Translations under genes and position numbers: made by a program
Shown here: positions 46,101 to 58,112 of the stretch, in pieces
How positions within the stretch are numbered: position 1 is the stretch's first letter
Layout: each line of letters starts with the position of its first letter
Notes under the pieces: model-generated
The model's database searches: none
What the model saw: the letters and a program-made list of their open reading frames with translations, nothing else
What the model was told of the DNA's origin: nothing
Assembly (NCBI GenBank): GCA_029891385.1
Contig: CM057225.1
Span: forward strand, 77,525,887 to 77,589,886
DNA from: Erythroxylum novogranatense
Lineage: Eukaryota > Streptophyta > Magnoliopsida > Malpighiales > Erythroxylaceae
DNA length: 64,000 nt
Reading direction: 5' to 3'

Positions 46101-49100
46101 AGAATTTGAAGCAAATAAAACTCATCAAATTGTAAAAATTAGTTAAATAGATCACGTAACTAGGCGTGTTTAACCTGATAAACTGATATTTACTGTAGCT
46201 TTCCAAGGAAGGGAATCTGGATTGACATCTGTCACTACTTTGGGGTCGTCACTTGATTACACATCTTCACATTCTACACTAAAATTGGCCATACCAGTTG
46301 TAAGTGATAGGAACATCTAGGTTTTCTAAAAACTTACTCTTCAGTTATGTAACTAACTGATTCCAATCTATTTTTCGTACTTTCAGGCTGACCCTGCAAG
46401 GGCTCTTAATATCCCTGCAATTCCAATTGGAGAATTCATCTCTGTCATTCATCCTCTTGTATGCCATCCTCCTTACATTTTATCTTGGTTAACTCATCAA
46501 TTTTCTTATCCAGGCATGATGGATCCACAGTTGTTTGAAAAACTTGTCCTGAACAATTTCTGTAAGTAATGTATTTCATCTTGACTAATAAATACTTTAA
46601 AGTGTTGCAAACAAAAATGTTTGAAGTTAGTTTGGCACCCACATATTAGGAAAGTATAATCTAAGTGAATTTGCAAGTGTAGACGGTAACAACATGAGGG
46701 GGCATAACTAGTATGATACTGCCTGGGGAATTTCATGTCATTGACTTTTTCGTTATCATTGCATCAACTGTGATCAAACCAATAGTAACGTTGGCGTGAA
46801 GGAAAATGATTTTGTTCTCTCAGCTGATGGTGAACCTGAATATGCATTGTGCCTTTTCTTTTCCGCAGACTACTACTCTTGTGTTGTTCATATGCATTAT
46901 TGTGAAGATTATTTATAGAGGAATCTTATTAATTCATTGGTGATTTTTGTCGTTGTATGTTGATGTTAAACGATTGCCCTTTGATCAGTTTGAGGTTAGT
47001 TAGATAATAACTTACATCAGGGAACTTGATTAATTTATCAGAGAACGTTGGTGGAATACTAAGATACCTCTGTTGATCTAGTTTATTACCTATTTTTCTT
47101 TCTTTTTGCTAACTTTTACCTATATAGCTGTCAAAAATCACAAGCTTTGAAAAAGCATCCTGTGACTTGAAAATCGCTTTTGAACCTAATTTTTGTGTAC
47201 CTGTTATCATATCTTTTATACATTTAGCTGTGAGTTCCGGTTCTAAATAGCACAGAAGTAGCAATCTGTCTGCAGCATTGTCTCTACTAAGCTTAAATCA
47301 GAAGTTGAATTCAGTAATTGTGCCCATTGTTTGTATGCCGTTTATGGAGCAGTTTAAGCTTCTACTAGTTTTATGTGGTTTATTTGCGCTATCCTTATTA
47401 GCGAGGTGATTGATCTTTGGCAAGTTGGAAAGCACTAACAAATTCCATGGACTGGGAATTAACTAACGAAACCTTTAGACAAACTTCATGAGCATTAAAG
47501 TACTGGTGTTTAAACTGCAATTTCTATGGCTCCTTGCAATAAGTGCCAACCCTTTGCAAGGGTGAGAATATAGAGTGAGAAGCTCTATCTTCTATCTAGA
47601 GATTCTCCACCCATGTATCCTTGAATCAACAGCTTCTGTTCATCTTGAGTTCTTGCTCCAGACCTACACCCCTTCTGCTTCTGTAGCTTCAGCTTTGTTC
47701 TCTTCTCTCCTTCCTCAACCTATCTTGTTTTCATTCTCAGCCCCTCTTTTCCTGCCCCTCTATTTTACCATTTGCAAAACTAACTTTCAAACTTTCATTG
47801 AGGCTAGGGTTAGTTTTTACCTTTTCCAATAATGACCTAACCTAATCTTTGATGTCACACTCAACCAAACCAACTTCCCTCTCCTCCAGCCTGCTCTTGT
47901 CCCCAACCTCATCCGTGACTCATGTCACTCTGGCTTTGTTAATACTATCTCCTCTCCTATTAGCTTGTTAATACTATCAGAATCCTCCATTCCTTCCCCC
48001 TCTATAGGGACAGTCCAAGACTCAGCTTTGCACTCCCCCTACTTAGATAGGCTCTCATTCAGGTAACCCCAAAGTGAGTTGGAAATAAATAGTGGGAGAT
48101 GCCTTGGAATAAAGTTACATTACTACCCACCATCAACTTAAGATGGTGTAAACATAGTAGTCCCCCTGGAGATCTTGAGAGATGGAGCAAACAAGTAAGC
48201 TTCTACTCTAATAGGTTTTCTCATGGAAGGAAGGCCAACCTTCCCATTTTTATACAAATGGGCTATGCAGAACTGGAAAGCAAGAGGGCTGAAGGACATC
48301 TTGCTTACTGAGGACAGTTAATTCCTCATTGTGTTTAACAAAAAAGTTGAATCACAAAACATAATTGAATCTAGGCCTTGGCATATTAACAACAGGCCAA
48401 TTTTGTTATAGTTGTGGCAACCAAGTATGAAGCTCGATTTGCTGCAGCAATCCAGGGTACCTATACATAATATTCTCTTGGAATATTGGTCTACTAGGGG
48501 ACTCAGTTACCTAGCTAGCTACATAAGACAACTATTGGAATAGACGAAGTTATGGCCTTCTTTAAAAGAATCGACTATGCAAGGTTGTGTAAAGTGGTGG
48601 ACAAAGAAAAGAAGCTTCTTTAAAAGTGTGAATGTCCCTACTTATTTGGAATGTAATGGGTATTCATTGTCACAAAAACCTTGTGGTGCTCAAGGATTAC
48701 ATTAAAGAAATAAAGCCTATGTGGATAGTTGTTTTAGAGACAAAACTCAAGAGGGATAGATGTAACAATAAACTCTCATTCCTGGGACACTGGAGGATAA
48801 TCAGAAATCATGATTTCCATCACTATGGTAGCGTCATTGTAGCATATGCCTCTAGTAGAATTAACCTTAAGATCCTGGATAGCTCAGAACAACATATTCA
48901 TGCAACTGCTTCAATGGTACATGAAAGAAAGGATTTCCTCATTACTATCATATATGGTTCTAACCATACTTTCCAAACGTGGGCCTTATGGGACAAATTA
49001 AAGAATCTCCAAATCTCGAACAACTCACTGTGGATACTCATTGGAGATTTTAATAGTACAGTGTTCACTTTTGAGGCTGATGGAAACTTTAGTATTAGAA

Positions 49101-52100
49101 ACTTTATAGAGGAACTCTGGAAGTCTGTGGAAACACAGGAACTTACTGACTTAGGATTGGCAGGTAATTTCTTTAACTGGAATAATAAATAGACGGGTGG
49201 AATATTCGTAGAAAGCTGGATATGGTCCTTGTTCATGACGTATGACTTGAACAATTTCGTGATGTCAAAACCACTTTTGATAACCCTTATTTTCAGACCA
49301 CTCACTAATAATCGTTTCAAACCTGAATGAGGCTTTCACTATGAGATCCTCCCTCCGCTTTAATAATTACTTGGTTGATAATGATGGATTTGAGGATGCA
49401 ATACTCAATAGATGATTCCTCTTCTACATGCTAGCCTCTTCTTAGATCACATCACAAAAGATGAAGCTAATGTCCTAACACAACCTTCCAATCCTAAAAA
49501 GCTCTTGGACTTGATGGATGGAATTCTTTCTTCTTTCAAAAAGCATGGCACCTTATAAAAGATATTGTTACAGAAGTTGTCCTGAAATTCTTTAGCAGTG
49601 ATAAGATGCTCAGAAACTTCAACAAAACATAAATCTAACTAATACCAAAGGTACCCAATCCCTGTTCCTTACAAGACTATAGGCTGATATCTTGTTGTAA
49701 TTGTAACATCATATACAAGATAATAGCTAAGCTTAATACAAGTGTGTTGAAAAATCTCATCATTGATACTCAAAGAGCTTGTATTTCTAGTAGACTAATT
49801 AGAGATAATATTCTACTTGCACAAAAACTGTTCAAAGGATATGGAAGGGTAAATTCAACCAAAAACTGTTGTATTAAGGTGGAATTTCACAAAACCTTTG
49901 ACTCAATATAGTAGAATTGCACAATACACATTTTGGAAGCATTCAGATTCCCTAATTTGTTTGTTAACTGGATCTATCAAAGCATCTCAACCACCTCTTA
50001 TGGAGTTCTTGTGAATGGAGAACCAACAACCTTGTTCAAGGGAGGAAAAGGGTTGAGACAAGGAGATCCCATTTTCCCTTGTCTCTTTATTCTTTGTATG
50101 GAATCTCTCCCGAGACTTTTACACCATTATATTAAGCTTTATAGGAACTTCAGGTTTCACACCAAGTGTAAGAAATTGAATGTCTCATGTATAGCATTTG
50201 CAGATGACTTGCTACTGTTCTCTAAGGCAGATGATAAATCAATATCCATTCTCATGTCAGCCCATCAAACTTTCAAAATGATGTCTGGTTTGGGTGCAAA
50301 CAAGAGTAAGAGTTTTCTAATGGTGTCTGTTGGAGCTAAAAACCTAGGGCCTTGGCTTTCAACAATCATGTCTTCCTATAGGAGAATTTCCATTTACATA
50401 TTTGGGATTACCAATAACCACAAGGAGGCTAAAGCATAGGGATTGTGTGCCACTGCTAAAGAAAACCAAAAAAAAAAAGTCACTGGAGTAATAGATCACT
50501 CTCCCATACTGGAAGAGTCAAGCTCATAAATTTTGTTCTTCGCACCCTATACATCTATTGGACTACTTACATCGCCCTTTCCAAAGGGTTGATCAGGATA
50601 TTGAACGTATGCTAAGGAATTTCCTATGGTCTAGTAAGGCCTCTAAGAAATCTCACTGTAATGTGAAGTGGACTGAAGTGTGCCAAGCTAAAACTAAATG
50701 GGGGGCTTGGTATAAAATCAGTCTCATTTGTCCACAAAGTCTTATCAGTCAAACGATTATAGAGGATCACTAATGATAGAGAAGTCCTATGGGTTAGGTG
50801 GATCTACCAATACTATCGCAAGGGGAATAGCTTGTGGGGATTGGAATGCAAAACCACTTCATCATGGTTCATTTTTCGACTCCTAATGCTGAGAGAACCA
50901 CTCTCTCCATTAATAGCTTGTAGAATAAGGTATAGAAAAGAAGCTTATTTCTAGTTCAATAATTGGTACAAACTAGGTCTCCTATATAAGACGGAACTAG
51001 CTCAAAGCTTAGGTAATCTATTCCACTCAAATGCTAATGTGAGCTTAATAGTAGGGAATGACAACTGGTTAATCAATTCCTCTTTGGTATTAAACGGGTA
51101 TGTGGAAGATGTTTACATCTGGTTGAATCACCCATCAGGGTCATTCACTAATGCTTCCTGTTCAAAGGCATTCCATTCTTCTGTTATTCAATTGCCTTGG
51201 TATATAACAATATGGTGCAAGCAAGTCCTACCTATAAGTTCCTTCCACATGTGGTTGGCGCACCAAGAGAAACTGGCAACCTTGGATAAGCTGAAGTTCC
51301 TCCTGTTACCTATGCAGCATGGAGAATTAATCCATTTCCCATTTATTTTTTAACTTTGATTACTTGTCATTCATTTGGAATAACATACAAGTCTATGCAG
51401 ATCTATGAGAAGAAGCATATCTTACTTGATGCTACTCAAGATAATAGAGGAAGGTATAGGGCCTACGAGAGCTGACAGAACCATTTCAAACATTGCATTT
51501 TATAAGCTCTATGTACTACATTTAGAAAGAATGGAATGCTTGACTATTTCGAGGACTCAGGCATATAAGGGAGAAGGTGTTGAGGAAGCTAATTTTAGGC
51601 ATAAGAGAGCAAATTCTTACTAACCAGCTTCAAACAATTTGGCAGTCCTGAGCTAGCTAGCTCCTGGAATCTGTAAAAACAAGACTCTCCAGGCTCTCCT
51701 TGCAAGCAGATGAAGATTTTAGGGGCAAGGTTACTACGGTGAAAGGATTTAGTGTAGTGTTACCCAGTGTTATCCAGTTTATCCCTAGAAGTATGTCTTA
51801 GTTTTACTGCCATTATGTGTATAATGGACTGGTAACCTTTTGACTTCAATATAGAACTCGTTAATATGTTGTACCAATTATATTATTCTTTTGGAATATA
51901 TTTTGCCTGCCTCCTTGCGGCTCTTCAATAATTTAGAAGGTTTGATCATAATCCACAGGCACAGTACCTGCTAAACTTCTCTTGCAGCTAGCTACAGCAT
52001 TCCAAGAGGGTGGATTACAAAGCCGGAATGGAACTATTTGTTACAAAGACCATCTAAGCAAAAGCAATGTTCCTATACTAGCAGTTGCTGGAGATCATGA

Positions 52101-52581
52101 TCTCATTTGTCCGCCCGTAGCAGTATATGGTAATGTCTAGTCATGTGATTTTTGATTGATTTTCATCTGCAATCTAATTCTCTTTCCCGCCATTACAATG
52201 GAGCAGATACAATAAAGACCATCCCTGAGCATTTGGTTACTTATAAAGTCTTTGGAAAGTCTGGTGGTCCACATTATGATGTTGTGGGAGGTCGACAGGT
52301 ACGAGCTAATATGATGGTTTTGAAAGATGTAGATTTTTTGTTTCTTTTTCCTTTCCCTTCACAATTCTTAGGGCATCAAAAAGAGACAACAAAAAGAGAT
52401 GTGATTGAACCACATCTAGTTGCATACTCAGCAAGCTAGGAAAATGTAGAACTTGATTTATGAGCAACAATTTTATACATCATATCACTCATTCCACGCA
52501 ATAGTAACCAATTTTTTTCGACAGGCTGCACACCAGGTATATCCGTGCATAGTCAATTTCCTCAACACTCACGATGTTTGA
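43115..52581 (+). CDS. Alpha/beta-hydrolase (esterase/lipase-like), 10 exons, 466 aa
   Basis: Exons: 43115-43360, 43676-43753, 44329-44500, 44582-44787, 44958-45060, 46199-46299, 46387-46561, 51959-52129, 52207-52298, 52525-52581 (TGA). All introns are GT...AG and the phases join without a break. A Ser/Arg-rich, acid-poor N-terminus suggests a plastid transit peptide (inference). The nucleophile elbow G-H-S-M-G-G puts the catalytic Ser at 255. A-G-D-H-D-L supplies the Asp (406 or 408) and G-G-P-H-Y-D the His at 440, so the triad is complete. The architecture resembles Arabidopsis At1g15060/At1g73750-type proteins (from memory), whose substrate I do not know. Intron 7 is 5.4 kb because a LINE lies in it. 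No lesion was seen, so this is the one gene here that looks functional. Confidence 0.88.
48060..48560 (+). pseudogene. LINE ORF1-like (DUF4283) relic
   Basis: One frame reads I-E-S-R-P-W-H-I-N-N-R-P-I-L-L (about 48365-48410), then E-Y-W-S-T-R-G-L-S-Y-L-A-S (about 48480-48520). Both motifs are typical of the DUF4283 domain of plant LINE ORF1. Other parts are out of frame. Confidence 0.6.
48632..49192 (+). pseudogene. LINE ORF2 endonuclease domain
   Basis: 186-residue frame starting M-S-L-L-I-W-N-V-M-G. It contains the apurinic-type endonuclease motifs W-N-V, L-E-T-K near residue 36 and I-G-D-F-N near 137. It ends at a stop in W-N-N-K. In an intact LINE it nicks target DNA to prime reverse transcription. 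The rest of ORF2 continues after frameshifts. Confidence 0.85.
49193..51640 (+). pseudogene. LINE ORF2 reverse transcriptase and zf-RVT region
   Basis: RT motifs can be followed from about 49500 (L-G-L-D-G-W-N-S-F-F-F) through the clean frame at 49933-50439, which has G-L-R-Q-G-D-P and the catalytic F-A-D-D-L-L-L-F. The frame at 51039-51353 matches the zf-RVT region (I-W-C-K-Q-V-L-P, F-H-M-W-L-A-H). Stops and shifts separate the pieces. The C-terminal RNase H was not found here. Confidence 0.85.
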
Positions 52582-53666
52582 CTTGATTTGAGCATACTCA
52601 ACTTTAGCTGCCTGGCTTCTTACCATGAAGGAAAAGTTGGTGACAGATCAATTGCTTCGTAAATTCTCATAAAAGGAATCAGGCGCGGTTTGTATATATT
52701 GTAGTGCCTGTATATGTTCTTGTTGTACTTACAGTACGTAAAGAAAATATCAAACGTAGCAGTAGAGGGGAATAGCAGTCCGAAACAAATATATAATCAT
52801 TGAGGAACTGATATCAATTGTTTTCAGAGCATGTATTGCTTGTAGAATCAGTGTTGTTTGGAAAATGGTTGAAAGAGGCTATTTTCTGTATCAGATGAAC
52901 AAGATTTTGCACCTCATTGTGCAGCCGTGATAAGAAATTCGATCTAACCACTCTCCAGTAATCAGAATAAGCAACACTCCTTTCCCATCCCCTGAAATAT
53001 GGATAGTTTGGAATTGATCGAGTAATAATATTAACATACTCATTTGACATATCACGGCGTTGCAAAAATTTTCCCTATTGATCCTGTGACCAATGCCACT
53101 TCAAACGACTGGCTTTAGTCGCTTTGATGAATAACCTGAGGCTCGATAGAGTCAATGAGAAAAATAGTACATCTCATCTAATCCAAAAAAGCCTTTTCAT
53201 TTTGTTATTTGGTTTTTTATTTGGAATTCGTTATGGAGCAAATTTCCCATCTTATTTTTATGGGAGTGGAACATAAAACATAAACTAAAGAGAGGGGTCG
53301 AATCTAATTTGGGGATGTTAAAGTGGTAGGAAAAGAATTTAAGTTTGAGTTTGGAACTATATGTTTACTTGAAGAGTCTAATCATAATTAATTGTAAAGT
53401 TTAAGGGTTAAATACCAAATAAGTTCTTGATGTTCATGATTTATCTATATTTTATATGTTACTAAGGTTAAATAGGTTGTAATTTGGTATCTTTATCGCA
53501 TATTTTATATAGATTATAAGAAGTTTTCTTAGGTGTAGTTTATTATTTTATAGGTAATAATTTTGACAAGAAATCTTAGAATTGAGTACTACTTTCTCCA
53601 TAATTGTCCAATTGAGGATATTTAGGAGTTAGTTGGAAGCCAACAATATAGTCAAACTTTTCAGAA
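52582..53666. other. Downstream flank of the hydrolase gene
   Basis: Probably holds the 3' UTR. A minus-strand frame at 52814-53065 (83 residues) has normal-looking composition but no family I recognise. Nothing else stands out. Confidence 0.5.
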
Positions 53667-53931
53667 GGCATTGGAGGTTAATTCAAGTCCGAACATATTA
53701 AAAATAAGAGAATTATCTAGCAGAGGTCAAAGTGGTCAAAGGAGACAAGCATATGTCTTTTGCAAGGCTCAAGAGCCAAATAATTAGTAGCCAACCAATG
53801 TTGGCATTGGAGGTTAGTTCAAGTCCGAACATGTTTAAAATGAAAGAATTATCTAGCAAAGGTCAAATTGGCCAAAGGAGACAAGTGCTTATCTTTTGCA
53901 AGGTTCAAGAACTAGTAGCCAACTAATGTTG
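53667..53931. repeat. 136-bp tandem duplication
   Basis: Units start at 53667 and 53803 (both GGCATTGGAGGTTA/TTCAAGTCCGAACAT...). They differ at several bases and end near CCAATGTT / CTAATGTT. The copies are diverged, so the duplication is not recent. Confidence 0.88.
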
Positions 53932-55139
53932 GTTACAACATGGTGTTAGGTACCAATCTTAAAATGGGTGGGAGAAATTGAGAAACAAAATCTAACCAGT
54001 GTTGAATTTTAACTTAGTGTCAAATGCTAGACTTGTCATGGTATTTATGCAAGAAGTTCTAAAAGTTAACCAGGGTTGATGTTGGAAGCTAGTTCAATGT
54101 TGATTCTTGTGCACAATTTTTGAGGACATGTTAAATCACAATTTTAAACAACTTAGAACTCTATTTTGTAACCTTAATTATAAATGTTATCATTAGGTTT
54201 AACCTAGGAATTTTTAGAGGTGTTTGGCAACCACTTTACTTTAGTTTTCATAGTTTTATTCTTTTTTTAACATCGAAGGGGGATTAAAAGCAAGATTGGA
54301 GGAGACTATGACAATATCTTTAATCTTTTTTCTTTTCTTGCGATAAGATTGATTTGTTTGTGTTTTTTTCATATTTAGTAGCTAAAAACCTTAGGGTTAG
54401 GGATATAACTTGTAATAGAATATTCTTAATTATCAATATATAATTTGATTATTTGTGTGTTGAATTTATTCTCCTTATTCTTAATTGTTGAGTTTGTGAT
54501 TGGTCATCGTAGATTCAATCTTGGGTATTATATGGAAGACTATGAGGTGAAGTATGATTTATTCACTAAGAGAATAAACACCCTAGATATAAAGACAAGG
54601 ATATTCTAGAATTTTGTGATAACCAAAATAGATTAACTATTCTTAAGGAATTTGATTATATTGAATTGCAAATCGAGACGTGATAATTACTTAGTTGAAT
54701 ATACATGTATAGTTCAAGAGAGGGCAAAAATACTTTAGGCTAATTGTTATTTCAACTTACATAATAAATCTTGTAAGATAATTGTAATTCTAGATAAGTG
54801 AAACATGAAGCCTTAATGTTTATCTTATTTATTTCTCGTCACTAATTTAGTTGTATTATTTTTTAGTTTAGTAGTTTCATTATCTTTTATCAAATTTCAT
54901 TTCTTAGTTTATTGATTACTAAATTTAATAGGTATAGTGATATAGTTCATATGAGATTAATAGTTTGGATCTACTTTACTTTTAATAACCAGCTACAATT
55001 GACTTTATATACTTACATATAGATTATAGATCAAGTTTCATTATCAAGGACATATACAATTGTTATTTTTGTTAACATCAATTTTTATTTTATTTTATTT
55101 CACTTTTGTTTACTTTCATTTGTTTTAGGTAGTTGATGC
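53932..55139 (+). other. Relic leader or LTR-like DNA upstream of the Athila-like gag
   Basis: AT-rich, no gene. The stretch AGTAGCTAAAAACCTTAGGG near 54379 and ATCAAGTTTCATTATCAAGG near 55031 resemble the leader and LTR sequence of large plant Ty3 elements as I remember them. Boundaries cannot be set. Confidence 0.4.
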
Positions 55140-56794
55140 AGGATAGGAGATATAGGAAAGACAACTTGGACAACCCATTTCAATTTAATCTTGAAACTGA
55201 GTGGACCTATAGAAAAAAATAGAGCTAAAAGGAGAGAAGATATAGTTGTACATCAAGATAATATTGTTGTTGTTATGGAGCAACAATAACCAAAAAGAAT
55301 GTGTATGCAGGACATCCAGTTTCCCATCATAAATGCAAACCTCTCATGCATTAGATACATCAAAGAGAAATTATAAGCTAAAATAAGTACATCTTTACTT
55401 CCTATCAACCTTTAGTGGATCATAGGATGAAGATGCAATCAAATTCATTGAGGAGTTCTATTTAGTATCCTAACACTTCCATTGAATGGACTTACATAAG
55501 GTGAGTTTTGGATGAGGTTTTTCCTTTATTGCATAAGAGATCGAGTAAAGACATGATTAATTTCAATAAAGGTGTATGTTTTTAAGGAGTGAGGTCAGGT
55601 TTGTGATGCCGTTATATTGACATTTTTTTTCTTTCATATAAGACCACCAAGTTGAGGATGTAGATTCAGAGCTTTTTATAGAAGGAGGGAGAAGCATTCC
55701 ACGAAGCTTGAGGGAGATATAGAACTATACTTCTCTAGTGTCCACATCATCAATATTCTTTGTAATAAGTGATGTTGTTCTTTTATAAGGGCCTTACAAT
55801 CACATGTCAAACTTTAGTTGATACTACATTTAAAGGGACTATATATATAACAATTATCGAGGACATAAAAGAGATCATCAAGAATTTGACAAGGAATTTG
55901 TCAACCAAATTAATAATGGGAAGTCAAAATCTTCCCTTTATAAAGTTCAAACATCTTCAGATCTAGCATCACGAGTAATTAGCCTTTCAAAACATATGAA
56001 GATGTTTATGAACTGAGACATGGGAAATAAAGAAATGTGTTACTAGTGTTGCATGTTTGAGTATCTTTCCTATAATGCATTAATGTTAAGCCATTCTTGA
56101 ATTATAGTAAGGAAGAAAACTACGAAACAATTTATGGAGGAAAAGAAACTATAAGGAATGATCTCTTTTTAACACTTAAAAATTAAGATAGAGGAATCAC
56201 CCAAAATTTTCACGAAATAAGCAAGGATTTGGAGTAGGTAGACTTATAAGACCACATGGATTTTAAAATAGACCTTAAATTTAATATCCATCACTATCAC
56301 TAACCAATGGCACGGAAGAGATTTACAAGCATTTCATGTCTTTTATAGGTGCAAAATTAGGAAAATTAGACAAACTAAACATACTTAAATATTAAATGGG
56401 TAGAATTGAAAGGTGTTACAGTTTAATTGTGCCCTAATTCATAACCTGGATGTATAAGCAAGCCAATTAAGTAAGGTGGTAAATGGAAGAGGTCTAGATA
56501 AGCTTTCTAGTAATACTAAGGTGAACCCTGGAGATCAAATGTTAGCCATTATACATAGGAGTGGTTACAACACTTGATTATGATGTTGTTAGAGAAAAAA
56601 AAGTGAGAAAGTTAGGAAAGGCTAAGAAGAAGAATGAGGAAGATGTGGACAGAAGGGAATTGATTCTTATTCCATCTTTGATTGGTTCTACTGAAGATCA
56701 AATACCTAGACACATTATGAAACCTTATGTGTCATCAACTCCCTTCTTTAATAGGAGATTAAGCCTTTTTCAGGAGAGACCCATAGAGGGCTAA
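55140..56794 (+). pseudogene. Athila-like Ty3 gag relic
   Basis: Heavily decayed. The most telling part is 55700-55960: C-P-H-H-Q-Y-S-L, then F-Y-K-G-L-T (frame from 55769), T-L-V-D-T-T-F-K-G and E-I-I-K-N-L. This is the order of the conserved end of the Athila/TAT gag domain (C-P-H-H, F-Y-x-G-L, D-A-A-x-G-G). The frame at 56561-56794 has a Lys/Glu-rich linker and K-P-Y-V-S-S-T-P-F-F-N-R-R-L, which resembles the segment before the protease in that clade. No protease or RT follows. Confidence 0.55.
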
Positions 56795-57306
56795 ATATCA
56801 TGACGCTGGTTTGGAGGTGACATCGACGCTAACAACCCGGATTAAGTGTATTTTAATAGTTTTGTTATTTCTTTCTCTTATTAGAAATTGATTGTGTTAT
56901 CCTATGTTAATTGATTTGGGTTTTATGTATGGATAATCGTATTTTCGTTATTGTTTGGTTATTTGTGTATGAACCAATTGAGTTTTGTGAAAAAATGATT
57001 TTAATGTGTTCATTAAATTGTTTATTTGCAAACTCATTGCCAGAATTTCGATATAATCCGTAATTATTATGTTGAAACTCATATGTAGCGACTAATGATT
57101 CGTAATCATTAGGGATAATATAATCTAGGTTAAATAACACATCGTATGTAATTATTATCTTGATTAATTAGTTTTCCTAATTCATAATGCTACTACCCAA
57201 TTGAATCTAGATATCGTATCCTAAGTTATTTGGTATCTAGGTTTAATTAACAATCATATACTACCTAAGGAAAAACTCGGATTAATTATTAACTCACGAT
57301 TAATAG
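56795..57306 (+). other. AT-rich relic DNA left of the solo LTR
   Basis: No gene. 57035-57118 reappears in inverted orientation at 60764-60847. It ends in AATAG, the left TSD of the solo LTR. Confidence 0.6.
57302..57306. repeat. TSD of the solo LTR, left copy (AATAG)
   Basis: It is identical to 60278-60282. The empty site would read GATTAATAGTTACTAGG. Confidence 0.92.
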
Positions 57307-57876
57307 TGTAACACCCCACTCCCGCCAGACCCGAACCCGACATCTACAGTGACATCTGAGCCCGTGACCCGCGAGGGTGGTATGCTAGAGCAGTCAAAAC
57401 AGTCAAATACCCGGTAAAACATTTTTCTTTTGAAAACATTGAAGTGCGCAGGAAACAATAAACCATTTGGGCCCACGACGCGGAAACATTTTTAATCAAA
57501 ACACTTTTTCAATAATCAATTCATGATACTCTATTAGTCAGTTAGGGCCCTCTATAATAATAATAATAATATCCTGCGGAAACACAAATTTACACATCAA
57601 TCAGAAAGACTCATTTACACACAACTCAGAAAGACACTAATGCAGACGCAAACTGATCCCGACCCTAGCCTCTAACTCCAGTGCAGTAGACATACTCCCA
57701 TTCGTCTAACGGGGTACTCTTCAATCCCTGTAAAATATTTGCAATGTTGGGTGAGTTTGCGAACTCAGTGAGAAACCATCATCGATGGTTCACTCAAATC
57801 ATGCATTACGCACATGGCGTACAGCACAATACAGTAATATTCAATTATCAGTACAATATAACAATTTACAGTAAGT

Positions 57877-58112
57877 CATGCCATCACGTAATCAGTTTAC
57901 AGTCAATCATGTCATCACGTAATCAGTTTACAATCAATCATGCCATCACGTAATTCAGTTTACAGTCAATAATATCATCACGTAATCGCCATACTGATCA
58001 ATCATGTCATCACGTAATCGCCATACGATCAATCATGCCATCACGTAATCAGTTTACAATCAATCATGTCATCACGTAATCGCCATACCAATCATGCCAT
58101 CACATAATTCAG
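57877..58112 (-). repeat. ~31-bp tandem array inside the solo LTR (eight units)
   Basis: Units of the form CATGCCATCACGTAATCAG..CAAT start at about 57877, 57908, 57939, 57971, 58003, 58034, 58065 and 58093, with 28-32 bp lengths and a few substitutions. All but the last keep an ACGT core. The matching part of the A LTRs (7490-7680) is only vaguely periodic. Confidence 0.9.

Larger units (their letters stand above)
47570..51870 (+). mobile_element. L1-type LINE in intron 7 of the hydrolase gene
   Basis: Non-LTR retrotransposon in the same orientation as the gene. An ORF1-like DUF4283 relic (about 48060-48560) precedes an ORF2 with endonuclease, reverse transcriptase and zf-RVT regions. The ends are approximate: no clear poly(A) tail or target-site duplication was found. 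It accounts for about 4.3 kb of the 5.4-kb intron. Multiple stops show it is dead. Confidence 0.82.

Noticed and set aside
47575..47832. 85-residue frame rich in Ser/Leu/Phe near the start of the LINE
   Set aside because: Pyrimidine-rich leader of the LINE; no DUF4283 motif appears until about 48365.
57877..58112. Regular ~31-bp repeats that look CRISPR-like
   Set aside because: Units are contiguous with no unique spacers, lie inside a plant LTR, and no cas genes exist here.
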